Part shown: positions 53,809 through 63,768 of the stretch, piece after piece
Layout of the letters: every line of letters begins with the position of its first letter
Numbering within the stretch: position 1 is the stretch's first letter
Assembly: GCF_001730305.1 (NCBI RefSeq)
Contig: NZ_MIJY01000044.1
Location: forward strand, 186,001-250,000
Length of the DNA: 64,000 nucleotides
Origin: Enterococcus termitis
GTDB taxonomy: Bacteria > Bacillota > Bacilli > Lactobacillales > Enterococcaceae
Reading direction: 5' to 3'
The notes under the pieces: generated by a model
The model's database searches: none
Seen by the model: only the letters and a program-made list of their open reading frames with translations
Told to the model about the DNA's origin: nothing
Translations under genes and position numbers: made by a program

Positions 53809-53925
53809 GGGGTTCGAAATATTCAAACTGCTGGACTGTTGCTCAGTAGAGACTTCCTTTACTTCATTGTTTACGAAGAAGTTGCTTCTGCTTACATCGT
53901 TTATTTGAATCAAAAAGTGACTGAG

Positions 53926-53965
53926 ATGTAACTCATAGAGTTATGTCTCGGTCACTCATTTTTTT
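53926..53965 (+). terminator. Terminator after P-type ATPase gene
   Basis: AGTGACTGAGAT pairs with GTCTCGGTCACT, with an inner AACTC/GAGTT, followed by seven Ts. The element is related in sequence to terminators at 58062-58114 and 60039-60088. Confidence 0.88.
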
Positions 53966-54096
53966 GTATAAAAATAGTTTTAAAATTATTTATATAAAAG
54001 ACTTGCTAAAATGATGTAAGAGTATTATAGTTGTTATCAAAATCAGTTGTTTTTTGCTGACTTTTTTTGTTTAATTAAATAAAAATTACAACCGAT

Positions 54097-54217
54097 ATTC
54101 TTGTTTAGCTGGCTAAATAAGAATCTTAGGGGAGTAGCGACATAGTTTACTATGTTCTTAGATCAACAGCTAGTGTGAATAACACTGGTCTAGGAATGAA
54201 ATTGCGAGACCTAAGTG
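54097..54217 (+). promoter_or_regulatory. yybP-ykoY type manganese riboswitch aptamer upstream of kup
   Basis: The aptamer has the family hallmarks: CTTAGGGGAGTAGCG at the 5' side (54125-54139), a P2 hairpin ACATAG/CTATGT, ATCAACAGCTAG, an AGTGT/AACACT hairpin, and the 3' loop TTGCGAGACCTAAG. P1 is CTTAGG (54125-54130) with CCTAAG (54210-54215). An extra hairpin (TTTAG/CTAAA) precedes it. This class senses Mn2+, usually turning on exporters. Here the next gene is kup. Confidence 0.8.
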
Positions 54218-54263
54218 TAAGGACCAAGTGTCGTTTCACTTAGGTCTCTTGTTTTATTTTTTT
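54206..54263 (+). terminator. Riboswitch expression-platform terminator
   Basis: GAGACCTAAGTG (54206-54217) pairs perfectly with CACTTAGGTCTC (54237-54248), then TTGTTTTATTTTTTT. It uses the 3' strand of aptamer P1, so ligand binding should prevent termination (ON switch). Confidence 0.85.
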
Positions 54264-54484
54264 AGTAAACAATAGTGCAGTTTAGAAAAAGAATGACCCA
54301 GCTACTTGCGGGAAAGTTCGTACTGAACAAGGATGTTCAGCTTTAGCATCATCTAGCTTTACAGGCTAGCTCTTCGGAAAAAAGATAAAATCCGTCTGTG
54401 ACTAAGAGCGTCACAAACTGATTTTCCTATTTTTCAGTCAGAGCTGAACGAGCCTGTTCAGCTTTTAAATTGGAGGAGAATCTT
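54264..54484 (+). other. Structured kup leader after the riboswitch
   Basis: No gene is visible between the riboswitch terminator and kup. Three small hairpins occur: CTGAAC/GTTCAG near 54334-54351, CTAGC/GCTAGC near 54358-54375, and the third GCTGAACGA repeat at 54443-54462, which is followed by TTTT immediately before the ribosome binding site and could act as an attenuator. Confidence 0.4.
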
Positions 54485-56500
54485 GTGGGAGAGAAATCGA
54501 AAGTTTCGCATCATCAGAAATTGACCGCTGCTGGTCTTTTAGTGGCTATGGGGGTTGTTTATGGCGATATCGGAACCAGTCCGCTTTATGTAATGAAAGC
54601 AATTGTTGGGGACAATGGTGGTCTTCAAAATGTGTCTGAGAATTTTATTATTGGAGCTGTGTCATTGATTTTTTGGACACTGACGATTTTAACAACGATC
54701 AAATATGTTGTGATTGCTTTGAATGCGGATAATCATGGAGAAGGTGGGATTTTTTCTCTATATACGCTGGTGCGTAAAAAAGGAAAGTACTTGATCATTC
54801 CAGCGATGATCGGAGGGGCTGCGTTGTTGGCCGATGGCGTATTGACTCCTGCTGTGACAGTGACAACAGCAATTGAAGGATTGCGGGGGATTCCGCCCTT
54901 TTTCGAGCGCTTTGGCAACGATCAAAATATTATTGTAATTATTACATTAGTGATTATTCTTGTTCTATTTTCGGTGCAGCGTTTTGGAACAGACGCAGTT
55001 GGAAAAGCATTTGGTCCGATCATGTTTGCTTGGTTTACCTTTATAGGAATTATGGGGCTAATCAATTTTGGACAGGACTGGACAGTGTTGCGCGCGTTGA
55101 ATCCCTATTATGCAGTCCATCTGCTGTTGAGCCCGGAAAATAAGCTGGGTATCTTCGTTTTAGGAAATGTCTTTCTGGCGACAACAGGTGCTGAGGCCTT
55201 GTATTCTGATTTAGGACACGTCGGGAAACACAATATCCGAGCAAGCTGGCCATACATTAAAATCTGTTTGATCCTTAATTACCTAGGACAGGCCGCTTGG
55301 ATTTTAAGTGCTAAAAATGATCCATCGATTTTAGCGATTGAAAATCTAAATCCATTTTTCCAAATGATGCCGAATAGTTTGATGCTATTAGGTGTTGTGT
55401 TCGCAACGGTTGCGGCAGTTATTGCTTCTCAAGCATTGATCTCTGGCTCGTTCACATTAGTATCAGAGGCAATCAAACTAAAATTATTACCAAGACTAAA
55501 AATCATCTATCCTGGTGCAAATATTGGTCAAATGTATATTCCGGCTGTCAATACATTACTATGGTTGGTCTGTTCATTGATCGTTGTCACATTTAGAACC
55601 TCTACACATATGGAGGCGGCTTATGGACTTTCAATTACGGTGACAATGTTGATGACGACGATTTTATTGATGTTTTACTTGTTACAAAAAGGGGCGCCGC
55701 GTTGGGTTGCCTATTTGATCACCTTATTTTTTGGTAGTATTGAGTCGATTTTCTTTGTTTCAAGTATCGCGAAGTTCTTCCACGGCGGTTATGTTGCAGT
55801 TGGGATCGCCTTGTTGATACTTGCGATCATGACCATTTGGGAATGGGGCAATATTATCAAAGAGAAAACGTCGGATACGGTTCCGCTTAAGCAGTATGTG
55901 GAACAATTACGAATGTTAAAAGATGATACTTCTGTACCAAAATCTCAAACAAACGTAGTTTTTATGACTCCAGATTTAATTGGAGACGAGATCGGTCGAC
56001 AAATCATCTATTCTATTTTGGATAAACAGCCTAAAAGAGCAAATGTGTATTGGTTCGTCAACGTTGAAGTGACGGACGAACCGTTTACAAAAGAATATTC
56101 TGTAGATATGATGGGCACTGATTTCATCGTTCAGGTTCAGCTGTATCTTGGTTTCCATGTGGCGCAAGAGGTTAATATCTACATTCGTCAAATCGTTCAT
56201 GATCTAATGAAGGAAGGCAGATTGCCTAAACAACCGCAAAGATATTCATTGACACCGGGGCGTGAAGTGGGTGATTTCCAATTCATTATCATTCGTGAAG
56301 AGCTTTCAAAAGTAACCGAACTGAAAAAATGGGATCGTCAAATCATGCAGTTGAAACTAGCAATCAAAAAAAGAACGACTTCTCCAGAAAACTGGTTTGG
56401 ATTGGAATATAGTGAAGTAAAATATGAATCAGTTCCATTGATCATTGGTGACACACGTAAAACACGTTTAAGAGAAAGAAAAATGCTAAAAGAAGTGTAG
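54485..56500 (+). CDS. kup: Kup-family potassium uptake protein
   Basis: The start is GTG 54485, six bases after ggaggag; the TTG at 54470 overlaps that site. The 671-residue protein has the Kup signature [15 protein letters not shown] (about residues 24-38), [27 protein letters not shown] and [16 protein letters not shown]. About twelve membrane segments are followed by a cytosolic domain (residues about 480-671). It imports K+ with protons. A Mn-type riboswitch and a long leader precede it, unusual for a K+ transporter. It is a single-gene unit with its own terminator. Confidence 0.96.
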   Translation: MGEKSKVSHHQKLTAAGLLVAMGVVYGDIGTSPLYVMKAIVGDNGGLQNVSENFIIGAVSLIFWTLTILTTIKYVVIALNADNHGEGGIFSLYTLVRKKGKYLIIPAMIGGAALLADGVLTPAVTVTTAIEGLRGIPPFFERFGNDQNIIVIITLVIILVLFSVQRFGTDAVGKAFGPIMFAWFTFIGIMGLINFGQDWTVLRALNPYYAVHLLLSPENKLGIFVLGNVFLATTGAEALYSDLGHVGKHNIRASWPYIKICLILNYLGQAAWILSAKNDPSILAIENLNPFFQMMPNSLMLLGVVFATVAAVIASQALISGSFTLVSEAIKLKLLPRLKIIYPGANIGQMYIPAVNTLLWLVCSLIVVTFRTSTHMEAAYGLSITVTMLMTTILLMFYLLQKGAPRWVAYLITLFFGSIESIFFVSSIAKFFHGGYVAVGIALLILAIMTIWEWGNIIKEKTSDTVPLKQYVEQLRMLKDDTSVPKSQTNVVFMTPDLIGDEIGRQIIYSILDKQPKRANVYWFVNVEVTDEPFTKEYSVDMMGTDFIVQVQLYLGFHVAQEVNIYIRQIVHDLMKEGRLPKQPQRYSLTPGREVGDFQFIIIREELSKVTELKKWDRQIMQLKLAIKKRTTSPENWFGLEYSEVKYESVPLIIGDTRKTRLRERKMLKEV

Positions 56501-56540
56501 TAGCGTTCATCTAGGTCAAGTCAATTTTATATCAATTAAG

Positions 56541-56584
56541 AAAGCCCTACACAGTGCGTTAAATACATTGTGTGGGGTTTTCGT
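56541..56584 (+). terminator. Terminator after kup
   Basis: AAGCCCTACACA pairs with TGTGTGGGGTTT (G-U pairs) around a TG...CA extended loop, followed by Ts. Confidence 0.8.
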
Positions 56585-56734
56585 AATTATTAGAGCATCT
56601 GGTTTTTCTGCATCGCTTATGCAGCGGGAAATTGAACATTCATCAGAGATCACTCGCTTTTTTAATAGCTCTTATTCGCACTATTTTACACAGACCAGTA
56701 TAATAAATACAGAGAAGAAAACGAGGTGTAGAGA

Positions 56735-58033
56735 ATGCTGGCTATAAATTTTTTTATTTTATTTTTAATGATCGCTATTACAGCGTTTTTTGTAGCAAGT
56801 GAATTTGCTTTAGTGAAAATCAGAATGTCTAGATTGGAACAGTTAAAAAAAGATGGGGTCAAAAATGCCGAACTGGCTATACATGTAACACATCATTTAG
56901 ATGCTTACTTATCTGCAAGTCAGCTGGGAATTACATTGACTGGGCTGATTATTGGGTGGGTCGGGGAAGGCTCTGTAGCTGCTTTATTGCATCCTTTGAT
57001 TGGGAATTTACCGATCAGTGGTGCGTTAAGTAGAACGATTTCTGTTATTTTAGGTTTTGCCATTGTGACCTATGTGGATGTTGTCGTTGGTGAACTATTG
57101 CCTAAAAGCTACAGTATTGCGCAGACAGAGAAAGTTGTGCTAACGATCGTTAAACCATTGCATTATTTTTATAAAGTGATGTATCCTTTTATCTGGTTGT
57201 TAAACCATTCGGCAGCAAAACTGGGAAAACTATTAGGCATCAAACTGGTTTCAGAAGGAGAAGAAACGCTCACACAGGAAGAATTGCTGTTTGTTGCGGT
57301 GGATTCTTATAAAAAGGGTGAATTGACGAAAGAAGAATACCATTACATGGAAAATGTATTTGAGTTTGATGATACCTTAGCAAAAGAAATCCAAGTCGAT
57401 CGTACCTCAATGGAAGTTTTTGAGGCGAATGAGACTGTCACACAAGCGATCCAGCATTCCTTAGAACGCGGCCATACACGTTATCCAGTGATCCAAGAGT
57501 CAAAAGATCAGGTTTTAGGGTATGTGACGTTGCCGGCATTGATCAAAGAATCATTCATAGATGGAGAAAGAAAGGTCTGTGACTTAGTAGAAGAACCGAT
57601 TGTAGCATTAGCTGCTACACCGATCAAAACCTTGTTGACCATGATGCGAAAAGAAGGAAAGCATATCGCAATTTTAAAAGATGAATACGGTGGAACGACC
57701 GGCATGGTCACGATCGAAGATATTTTAGAAGAACTTGTTGGTGATATCAGGGATGAAACCGATTTGGAAACAGCGTTGATCGCAAAAGAATCAGAGGATT
57801 CATATATTATTTCAGGAAAAATTACACTTGATGATTTTGAACGCTATTTTAAAGTCAAGATTCCAGCATTTGAGGATTCCGAAATGTCGACCTTAGCAGG
57901 CTTTATTGTCGAACAGAAAAACAATCAAATTGCGGTGGGAGATCAAGTCACGATCGATGAGTTTACATTTGAAGTTATGGACTATGAACATGCGCATATT
58001 GATTATTTTAAAGTAACGAAAGTGAGAAAATAG
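56735..58033 (+). CDS. CNNM/CorC (hemolysin-like) transporter family protein
   Basis: This 432-residue protein has an N-terminal CNNM domain with four membrane segments (residues about 1-190; ASEFALVKIRMSRLEQL, SASQLGITLTGLIIGWVGE). A CBS pair follows (about residues 205-335; HTRYPVIQESKDQVLGYV, HIAILKDEYGGTTGMVTIEDILEELVGDI), then a C-terminal CorC_HlyC domain. The family exports Mg2+ or other divalent cations, or aids resistance to them. The hemolysin name is historical. It follows kup after a terminator. Confidence 0.93.
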   Translation: MLAINFFILFLMIAITAFFVASEFALVKIRMSRLEQLKKDGVKNAELAIHVTHHLDAYLSASQLGITLTGLIIGWVGEGSVAALLHPLIGNLPISGALSRTISVILGFAIVTYVDVVVGELLPKSYSIAQTEKVVLTIVKPLHYFYKVMYPFIWLLNHSAAKLGKLLGIKLVSEGEETLTQEELLFVAVDSYKKGELTKEEYHYMENVFEFDDTLAKEIQVDRTSMEVFEANETVTQAIQHSLERGHTRYPVIQESKDQVLGYVTLPALIKESFIDGERKVCDLVEEPIVALAATPIKTLLTMMRKEGKHIAILKDEYGGTTGMVTIEDILEELVGDIRDETDLETALIAKESEDSYIISGKITLDDFERYFKVKIPAFEDSEMSTLAGFIVEQKNNQIAVGDQVTIDEFTFEVMDYEHAHIDYFKVTKVRK

Positions 58034-58061
58034 AGTGTTTTTCTTAGTATTGATTTTAATT

Positions 58062-58114
58062 TTTAGTGACCGGAATACAGCTCGTAGAGTTATATTCCAG
58101 CCGCTATTTTTTTA
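58062..58114 (+). terminator. Terminator after CNNM/CorC gene
   Basis: AGTGACCGGAATA pairs with TATTCCAGCCGCT (with mismatches), with a CTCGTAGAG inner stem and a T7 tail. It belongs to the same sequence family as the terminators at 53926 and 60039. Confidence 0.8.
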
Positions 58115-58193
58115 CATACACCAATAAAAATGCCGATTGACTCAAGACCGATGTTCAGCTAGGATTAAGTAAAACTGAAAAAGAGGAGTTAGT

Positions 58194-59102
58194 ATGCATA
58201 AAGTTGGAATTATCGGGTTAGGGCACGTGGGCGCAACACTTGCTTATTCACTAGTGACTGAAGGATTGGTAGATGAGCTTGTCTTGATCGATAAAGATGA
58301 ACAGCTTGCTGTTTCGCAAGAGTATGATCTATTAGATGCACAAGTCTTTTTACCTACGAAAACAGCAATCACTATTCAAGATTATCATGCCTTAAAAAAC
58401 GCATCGATCCTTGTTTTTTGTGCAGGTCAAATCAGTGCGTTGGGTGATGATGGAGATCGTTTTAAAGAACTTGAGATCACGAGGGAAATAGTTGAGGAAA
58501 CAGTACCTAAAATTAAAGAATCTGGTTTCGATGGAATTATTCTATCGATAACTAATCCTTGTGATGTGATCGTTTCCTATCTGCAAAAATTGACAGGCTT
58601 TGCCCCAAGCAAAGTCATTGGAACAGGAACAATGTTGGATACAGCAAGAATGAAACAAGCCGTTGGGAAAAAATTATCGATCGATAGTGGAAATATTGGC
58701 GGTTATGTGTATGGAGAGCATGGAGATTCGCAATTTGTTGCCTGGTCTACTGTAACGGTTGGCGACCAACCGATTTTAGCTTGGAACCAAGAGCTTGATT
58801 TAGCACAATTAGATGAGGATGTCCGTGACGGCGGCTGGAAGTCTTTTGCCGGAAAAGGTTTTACTAGCTATGGAATTGCGTCTTGTGCTATAAAAATGAT
58901 CAGAATGATTTTAAAAGATACAAAAGTAATTGTTTCAGCGTCTGTTTATGATGAATCGTCATCAGTTTATTACGGTCGGCCAGCTATTATTGGTAAAAAT
59001 GGTGTAGAGTCTCTTATTGACTATCCTCTGAACGAACTAGAACAGAGCCAGTTGATGCGCTCGCTTGAAATAATTGATACTGGCTTGAAAAAACTATTAT
59101 AA
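58194..59102 (+). CDS. L-2-hydroxyisocaproate/L-lactate dehydrogenase family protein
   Basis: This 302-residue NAD-dependent dehydrogenase has the Rossmann motif VGIIGLGHVGATLAYSL, GDRFKELEITREIV, ITNPCDVI, KVIGTGTMLDTARMK (catalytic Arg) and GEHGDSQFVAWSTV with the catalytic His. It resembles lactobacillar L-2-hydroxyisocaproate dehydrogenase (IIGLGNVGAA, GTGTLLDTARM, GEHGNSQFVAWSTV) more than classical Ldh, so it may reduce branched-chain 2-keto acids. It starts after gaggagttagt and is 26 bases before queH. Physiological substrate is inferred. Confidence 0.88.
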   Translation: MHKVGIIGLGHVGATLAYSLVTEGLVDELVLIDKDEQLAVSQEYDLLDAQVFLPTKTAITIQDYHALKNASILVFCAGQISALGDDGDRFKELEITREIVEETVPKIKESGFDGIILSITNPCDVIVSYLQKLTGFAPSKVIGTGTMLDTARMKQAVGKKLSIDSGNIGGYVYGEHGDSQFVAWSTVTVGDQPILAWNQELDLAQLDEDVRDGGWKSFAGKGFTSYGIASCAIKMIRMILKDTKVIVSASVYDESSSVYYGRPAIIGKNGVESLIDYPLNELEQSQLMRSLEIIDTGLKKLL

Positions 59103-59128
59103 ATAATTACGATCACGGAGGTTATTTA

Positions 59129-59854
59129 GTGATAAATGTAACAGAAATAACGGAGAAGCTATCGCCAAATCAAAAAATCAATTATGATCGAGTGCTGCAA
59201 AAAGTGATAGCTGATTGGCAAAAAGCAGAAGTTCGCCCAACGATTTTATTGCACAGTTGTTGTGCACCTTGCAGTACGTATACCCTTGAATATTTAACGA
59301 AGTATGCAGATGTAACGATTTATTTTGCAAATTCGAATATTCATCCCCGTGCTGAATATCAGCGGCGGGAACTTGTTCAAAAAAAGTTTGTCGAGGACTT
59401 TAATGAACAGACGAATAATCACGTGAAGTTTCTAGCCGCTTCTTACGAGCCGAATACATTCATAAAAATGGTACAAGAAAATGGCTTGACAGAAGAACCA
59501 GAAGGCGGCAAACGCTGCTCGGCTTGTTTTCAAATGCGTTTAGATCTGGTTGCAGAAAAAGCTCAAGAGCTGGGCTATGATTATTTTGGTAGTGCCTTAA
59601 CCTTGTCGCCCAAGAAAAATAGTCAGCTGATCAATGAAATCGGGATCGATATTCAAAAATTTTATGCAACCAATTATTTACCTAGCGATTTTAAAAAGAA
59701 TAATGGGTATAAACGCTCGATTGAACTATGTAAGGAATATGATGTCTATAGACAATGTTATTGCGGTTGTCTGTTTGCCGCAACGAAACAAGGGATTGAC
59801 CTCAAAACTGTCAATAAAGAAGCCAAAGAATATTTAAAAGAACAGCAAGAATGA
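59129..59854 (+). CDS. queH: Epoxyqueuosine reductase QueH
   Basis: This 241-residue protein starts at GTG 59129 after cacggagg. It has the DUF208/QueH cysteine motifs: HSCCAPCSTYTLEYL, GGKRCSACFQMRL and the C-terminal QCYCGCLFA, which bind an iron-sulfur cluster and a second metal. NSNIHPRAEYQRR and the SALTLSPKKNS block are family hallmarks. It reduces epoxyqueuosine in tRNA to queuosine, the step after QueA, whose gene is also in this window. It probably shares a transcript with the upstream dehydrogenase. Confidence 0.95.
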   Translation: MINVTEITEKLSPNQKINYDRVLQKVIADWQKAEVRPTILLHSCCAPCSTYTLEYLTKYADVTIYFANSNIHPRAEYQRRELVQKKFVEDFNEQTNNHVKFLAASYEPNTFIKMVQENGLTEEPEGGKRCSACFQMRLDLVAEKAQELGYDYFGSALTLSPKKNSQLINEIGIDIQKFYATNYLPSDFKKNNGYKRSIELCKEYDVYRQCYCGCLFAATKQGIDLKTVNKEAKEYLKEQQE

Positions 59855-60038
59855 CTTGTAGAGGAGGCTGTGACAGAAACGTTTGCCTCGAGAACCAAGT
59901 AGGTACTGTGCAACGCTGTTTATCTGCGACGAGTATTTGACGAGAAAGCATCAACTCGTTCCTCGTTGTGTTTTATAGCAATTTCAGCTGATTTCCGAAG
60001 GGGGTATTTCTGCTTCCGCTGTTTATTCGGATTCTAAG

Positions 60039-60104
60039 TGACTAGATTGTAACTCATCGAGTTATGGCCTAGTCTCTTCTTTTTTTTTATAGTTTTAAAC
60101 TATA
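60039..60104 (+). promoter_or_regulatory. Terminator followed by MET-box palindrome upstream of metE
   Basis: A terminator (GACTAG/CTAGTC with TAACTC/GAGTTA inner stem, 60039-60076, then a T run) ends the queH transcript. Directly after it, TATAGTTTTAAACTATA (60088-60104) is a perfect 17-base palindrome matching the MET-box described for LysR-type methionine regulators (MtaR/MetR) of streptococci. It lies 81 bases upstream of metE. Confidence 0.75.
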
Positions 60105-60185
60105 TTTAATGATAGGAAATAAGTGTTATTCTATATTTCTTTCTCGTGGTAAAGTAGGTGAAATACCTTTTGAAGGAGGAAACGT

Positions 60186-62450
60186 ATGAAAACATCAATT
60201 ATTGGATTTCCCCGTGTTGGAGAACTAAGAGAGTTAAAATTTGCAACAGAGAAGTATTTTAGAAAGGAAATCACAGCTGATGAGTTAGAAGCAACGGGAT
60301 ATGCTTTACGTAAAAAACATTGGCAGCTTTTGGTGAATCAGGAGTTGGACTTTATTCCAAGTGGTGATTTTTCTTTTTTTGATACGACGTTGGATACAGC
60401 CGTTTCACTGAATCTTGTTCCAAAAAAGTACCAAGATCTACACTTATCACCGCTTGAGACCTACTTTGCTTTAGCGAGAGGTTATCAGGGGGAAGCGGGT
60501 GATGTGACGGCGTTAGCGATGAAAAAGTGGTTCAATACCAACTATCATTATATGGTTCCTGAAATCGATGATGAAACGAACCTCGAATTAGTCGGTCATA
60601 CGCTGGTGGAGACCTTCAAAGAAGCCGCAGCTGCTGGAGTCAAAACGCGTCCGACCATACTTGGTCCATTTACACTTTTGAAATTGGCTACATATCATGG
60701 GGAAAAGCAGGCAGAAGATTTTTATCAAGCAGCGATTTCAGCATATAGTCAATTATTTACAGAACTTTCAGAAGCAGGCTGTGAATGGCTGCAAATCGAT
60801 GAACCAGCCTTAGTCTTAGATTTGTCGCAGAAAGAAATTCAACAATTTGAAGCGTTGTATCAATCGTTGCTTTCTGAAAAAGGCACTTTAAAAATTTTGG
60901 TTCAAACGTATTTTGGAGACGTCCGAGATGTGTATCAAGAATTGATTCGTTTGCCTTTTGACGGCATTGGTTTGGATTTTGTTGAAGGGAGAAAAACGAG
61001 GGATTTAATTGAGCAATACGGTTTTCCAAAAGATAAAATTCTGTTTGCAGGTATCGTAAATGGAAAAAATATTTGGATCAACGATTACCAACAATCTTTA
61101 AACTTACTTGAAAACCTTGGTTCAGTTGCAGAGGTTGTTTTGAATACTTCCTGTTCCCTGCTTCATGTGCCCTTTACATTAACAAATGAGACTTCGTTGA
61201 CCTCAGAGGTGAAAGATTATTTTGCTTTTGCAGTTGAAAAGCTGGCGGAGTTAAATGATTTGAAAAAAATCAGTGAAGATAAAGTTGCCTCACAAGCAAT
61301 AGTAGAAAAAAATAGGGCTTTGTTCAAAAAAGAACGTTTTACTAAAAATGAACGCTTGAAACAACAACTTGAAAAGCTGACAGATGCTGATTTTATACGT
61401 TTGCCTGTTTTAACACAACGGACAGCTATTCAAAAAGAAAAATTAAAGCTGCCTCTTTTACCAACAACGACAATCGGCTCGTTTCCTCAAACCAAAGAAG
61501 TTAAACAGAATCGAGCGAAATTTAAACGAGGTGAAATCTCAGAAGCAGAATATACAGTGTTTAATCAAGCAAAAATCGCTGAATGTGTTGCCTTTCAAGA
61601 AGAAATTGGCTTAGATGTATTGGTTCATGGGGAATTCGAACGTAATGATATGGTGGAATATTTCGGTGAAAGCTTGGACGGATATTTATTTACTGAAAAG
61701 GCTTGGGTCCAATCATACGGGACACGTTGTGTAAAGCCACCCATTATCTGGGGAGACGTTTCACGTTCAAAACCAATTACCGTCGCGTATTCAACTTATG
61801 CTCAAAGCTTGACTGACAAACCAATGAAAGGAATGTTGACAGGACCTGTGACGATTTTGAATTGGTCGTTCCCTCGCGAGGATATCAGCTTAAGAGAATC
61901 AACACTGCAACTGGCCTTAGCCATTCAAGAAGAAGTGTTAGATTTAGAAGCTAACGGAATCGAGATCATTCAAATCGACGAAGCTGCCTTACGTGAAAAG
62001 TTGCCATTACGTCAGTCCGACTGGCATTCAGAATATCTAGACTGGGCTATTCCTGCTTTTCGTCTAGTTCATAGTAAGGTTCAACCGACAACTCAAATTC
62101 ATACGCATATGTGCTATAGCGAGTTTGCCGATATTATTCGAGATATTGATAATATGGATGCAGATGTCATTTCATTCGAAGCGTCACGCTCCAGCTTAAC
62201 AATCTTAGATGCTTTAAACAGGATTGATTTTCAAACACAAGTCGGCCCGGGCGTCTATGATATCCACTCACCGCGTGTTCCTTTAGTGGGGGAGATAGAA
62301 ACGACGATCCACAATATTTTAAACAAATTATCCATTGAAAAAGTTTGGATCAATCCAGACTGTGGGTTGAAAACACGCGGAGTGCCGGAAACGGAAGCCA
62401 GCTTGAAAAATTTAGTGCTTGCAGCGAAAAAGGTGCGTGGAGGGGTATAA
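60186..62450 (+). CDS. metE: Cobalamin-independent methionine synthase
   Basis: This 754-residue enzyme transfers a methyl group from 5-methyltetrahydrofolate (polyglutamate) to homocysteine. Both barrels are present: N-terminal [20 protein letters not shown], linker, then the catalytic barrel from about residue 425 ([20 protein letters not shown]). The zinc ligands are in [10 protein letters not shown] (His and Cys), FEASRS (Glu) and [10 protein letters not shown] (Cys). Start ATG 60186 follows aaggagg. It is coupled directly to metF and sits behind a MET-box, so it is probably induced on methionine limitation. Confidence 0.97.
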   Translation: MKTSIIGFPRVGELRELKFATEKYFRKEITADELEATGYALRKKHWQLLVNQELDFIPSGDFSFFDTTLDTAVSLNLVPKKYQDLHLSPLETYFALARGYQGEAGDVTALAMKKWFNTNYHYMVPEIDDETNLELVGHTLVETFKEAAAAGVKTRPTILGPFTLLKLATYHGEKQAEDFYQAAISAYSQLFTELSEAGCEWLQIDEPALVLDLSQKEIQQFEALYQSLLSEKGTLKILVQTYFGDVRDVYQELIRLPFDGIGLDFVEGRKTRDLIEQYGFPKDKILFAGIVNGKNIWINDYQQSLNLLENLGSVAEVVLNTSCSLLHVPFTLTNETSLTSEVKDYFAFAVEKLAELNDLKKISEDKVASQAIVEKNRALFKKERFTKNERLKQQLEKLTDADFIRLPVLTQRTAIQKEKLKLPLLPTTTIGSFPQTKEVKQNRAKFKRGEISEAEYTVFNQAKIAECVAFQEEIGLDVLVHGEFERNDMVEYFGESLDGYLFTEKAWVQSYGTRCVKPPIIWGDVSRSKPITVAYSTYAQSLTDKPMKGMLTGPVTILNWSFPREDISLRESTLQLALAIQEEVLDLEANGIEIIQIDEAALREKLPLRQSDWHSEYLDWAIPAFRLVHSKVQPTTQIHTHMCYSEFADIIRDIDNMDADVISFEASRSSLTILDALNRIDFQTQVGPGVYDIHSPRVPLVGEIETTIHNILNKLSIEKVWINPDCGLKTRGVPETEASLKNLVLAAKKVRGGV

Positions 62451-63314
62451 ATGAGAACAGATACCTTGTTTAAAGAAAAAACAGTTTTTTCTTTTGAAAT
62501 ATTTCCACCGAGACGAACGGCTCCGGTTGATACGATCTATCATACTTTAGAACGTCTGAAAGGGCAGCACCCTGATTTTATCAGTGTGACGCTAGGCGCT
62601 GGCGGGGCAGGAAATAATTTAAGTACAGCAGATATTGCCCAAAAGATTCAAGAAGAGCAGTTTTTACCTAGTGTGGCTCATTTGCCTGCTGTGAATTTTT
62701 CTAAAGACGAGGTCATTGCTATTTTAGATGAATTAACACAGAAAAAAGTAGAGAATATCTTGGCATTGAGAGGAGATATTTTACCAGATAAAGAGCCTAA
62801 GAAAGATTTTACTTATGCTAACGATCTGATCGCTTTTATTCATGAACAAGGAAAGTTCAATATTATTGGAGCCTGTTATCCGGAAACCCATAGTGACGCG
62901 GCCAGTTCAGTGGCAGATATCCAAAATTTAAAACGAAAAGTGGATGCGGGGACCAATCAATTGATCACCCAGCTGTTTTTCGATAATCACTATTTCTATA
63001 CATTCAAAGAGAAATGTGAGATTGCTGGAATCAACGTGCCCATCCAAGCGGGAATCATGCCTGTTGTAAATAAAAAGCAAATTGAACGTATTGTGAAAAT
63101 GTCCAATGTAACTTTGCCGACAAAATTTTTAAAAATGATGGAACGCTATGAACATAATCCGGAAGCTATTCGTGATGCCGGCATTGCTTATGCAATCAAT
63201 CAGATCGTTGATCTAGTCGCGCAAGGGGTAGATGGAATTCATTTATATACGATGAATAACCCTTATGTGGCGCAAAAAATCAGAGAAGCAACCCGTAGCT
63301 TGTTTGAAGTGTAA
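62451..63314 (+). CDS. metF: Methylenetetrahydrofolate reductase
   Basis: This 287-residue flavoprotein reduces methylenetetrahydrofolate to the methyl donor used by MetE. It starts at the base after the metE stop codon. Motifs include VFSFEIFPPRR, FISVTLGAGG, ILALRGD, the GACYPETHSDA block and QLFFDNHYF near residues 175-183. Length and fold are normal for MetF. Coupling to metE means both steps of methyl supply are co-regulated. Confidence 0.96.
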   Translation: MRTDTLFKEKTVFSFEIFPPRRTAPVDTIYHTLERLKGQHPDFISVTLGAGGAGNNLSTADIAQKIQEEQFLPSVAHLPAVNFSKDEVIAILDELTQKKVENILALRGDILPDKEPKKDFTYANDLIAFIHEQGKFNIIGACYPETHSDAASSVADIQNLKRKVDAGTNQLITQLFFDNHYFYTFKEKCEIAGINVPIQAGIMPVVNKKQIERIVKMSNVTLPTKFLKMMERYEHNPEAIRDAGIAYAINQIVDLVAQGVDGIHLYTMNNPYVAQKIREATRSLFEV

Positions 63315-63340
63315 AAAGTATATTAAATGTTCTTTTATTA

Positions 63341-63396
63341 AAATAGACCGCATAGAATAACGAAAAAAAGTTATTCTACGCGGTCTATTTATATTT
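63341..63396. terminator. Strong, probably bidirectional terminator after metF
   Basis: AAATAGACCGCATAGAATAAC pairs with GTTATTCTACGCGGTCTATTT (one mismatch) around a short A-rich loop, with T-rich flank. The remaining gap 63397-63768 is very AT-rich and holds only an unsupported 79-codon frame. Confidence 0.88.
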
Positions 63397-63768
63397 ACTG
63401 GCTAAATATCTGATGAAAACAATAAATATAAAGTTTTAGATTGTATTTAAATAACATTATTTACAAAAATTTAAATTCATATAAAATAACATTTATTTTT
63501 AGATGTGTTATTTTGGTTAATATTCTTTTTATGAATTATTTTGTGACTTTTATGCAAATTGAAGCTGTTTTAAAAGTGTTTTTAAAAGAAAAACGAATAC
63601 GATCAAATAAAATAAAAAAGAAACATAAAAGTGTGTTGACCTTAAAAATAACATGTAGTATGATTTTGTTTAGTGGTTAAAAATAATTACATTTAGGGTT
63701 GGCTACTGCTTTTTTTGTTAAAGGTTTACTTATACGCGGAAAGCAATTAGTGAAAAGGGGGACTGACT

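Noticed and set aside
63441-63680. 79-codon ORF after metF
   Set aside because: Extremely AT-rich, no ribosome binding site, composition typical of chance reading in non-coding DNA.
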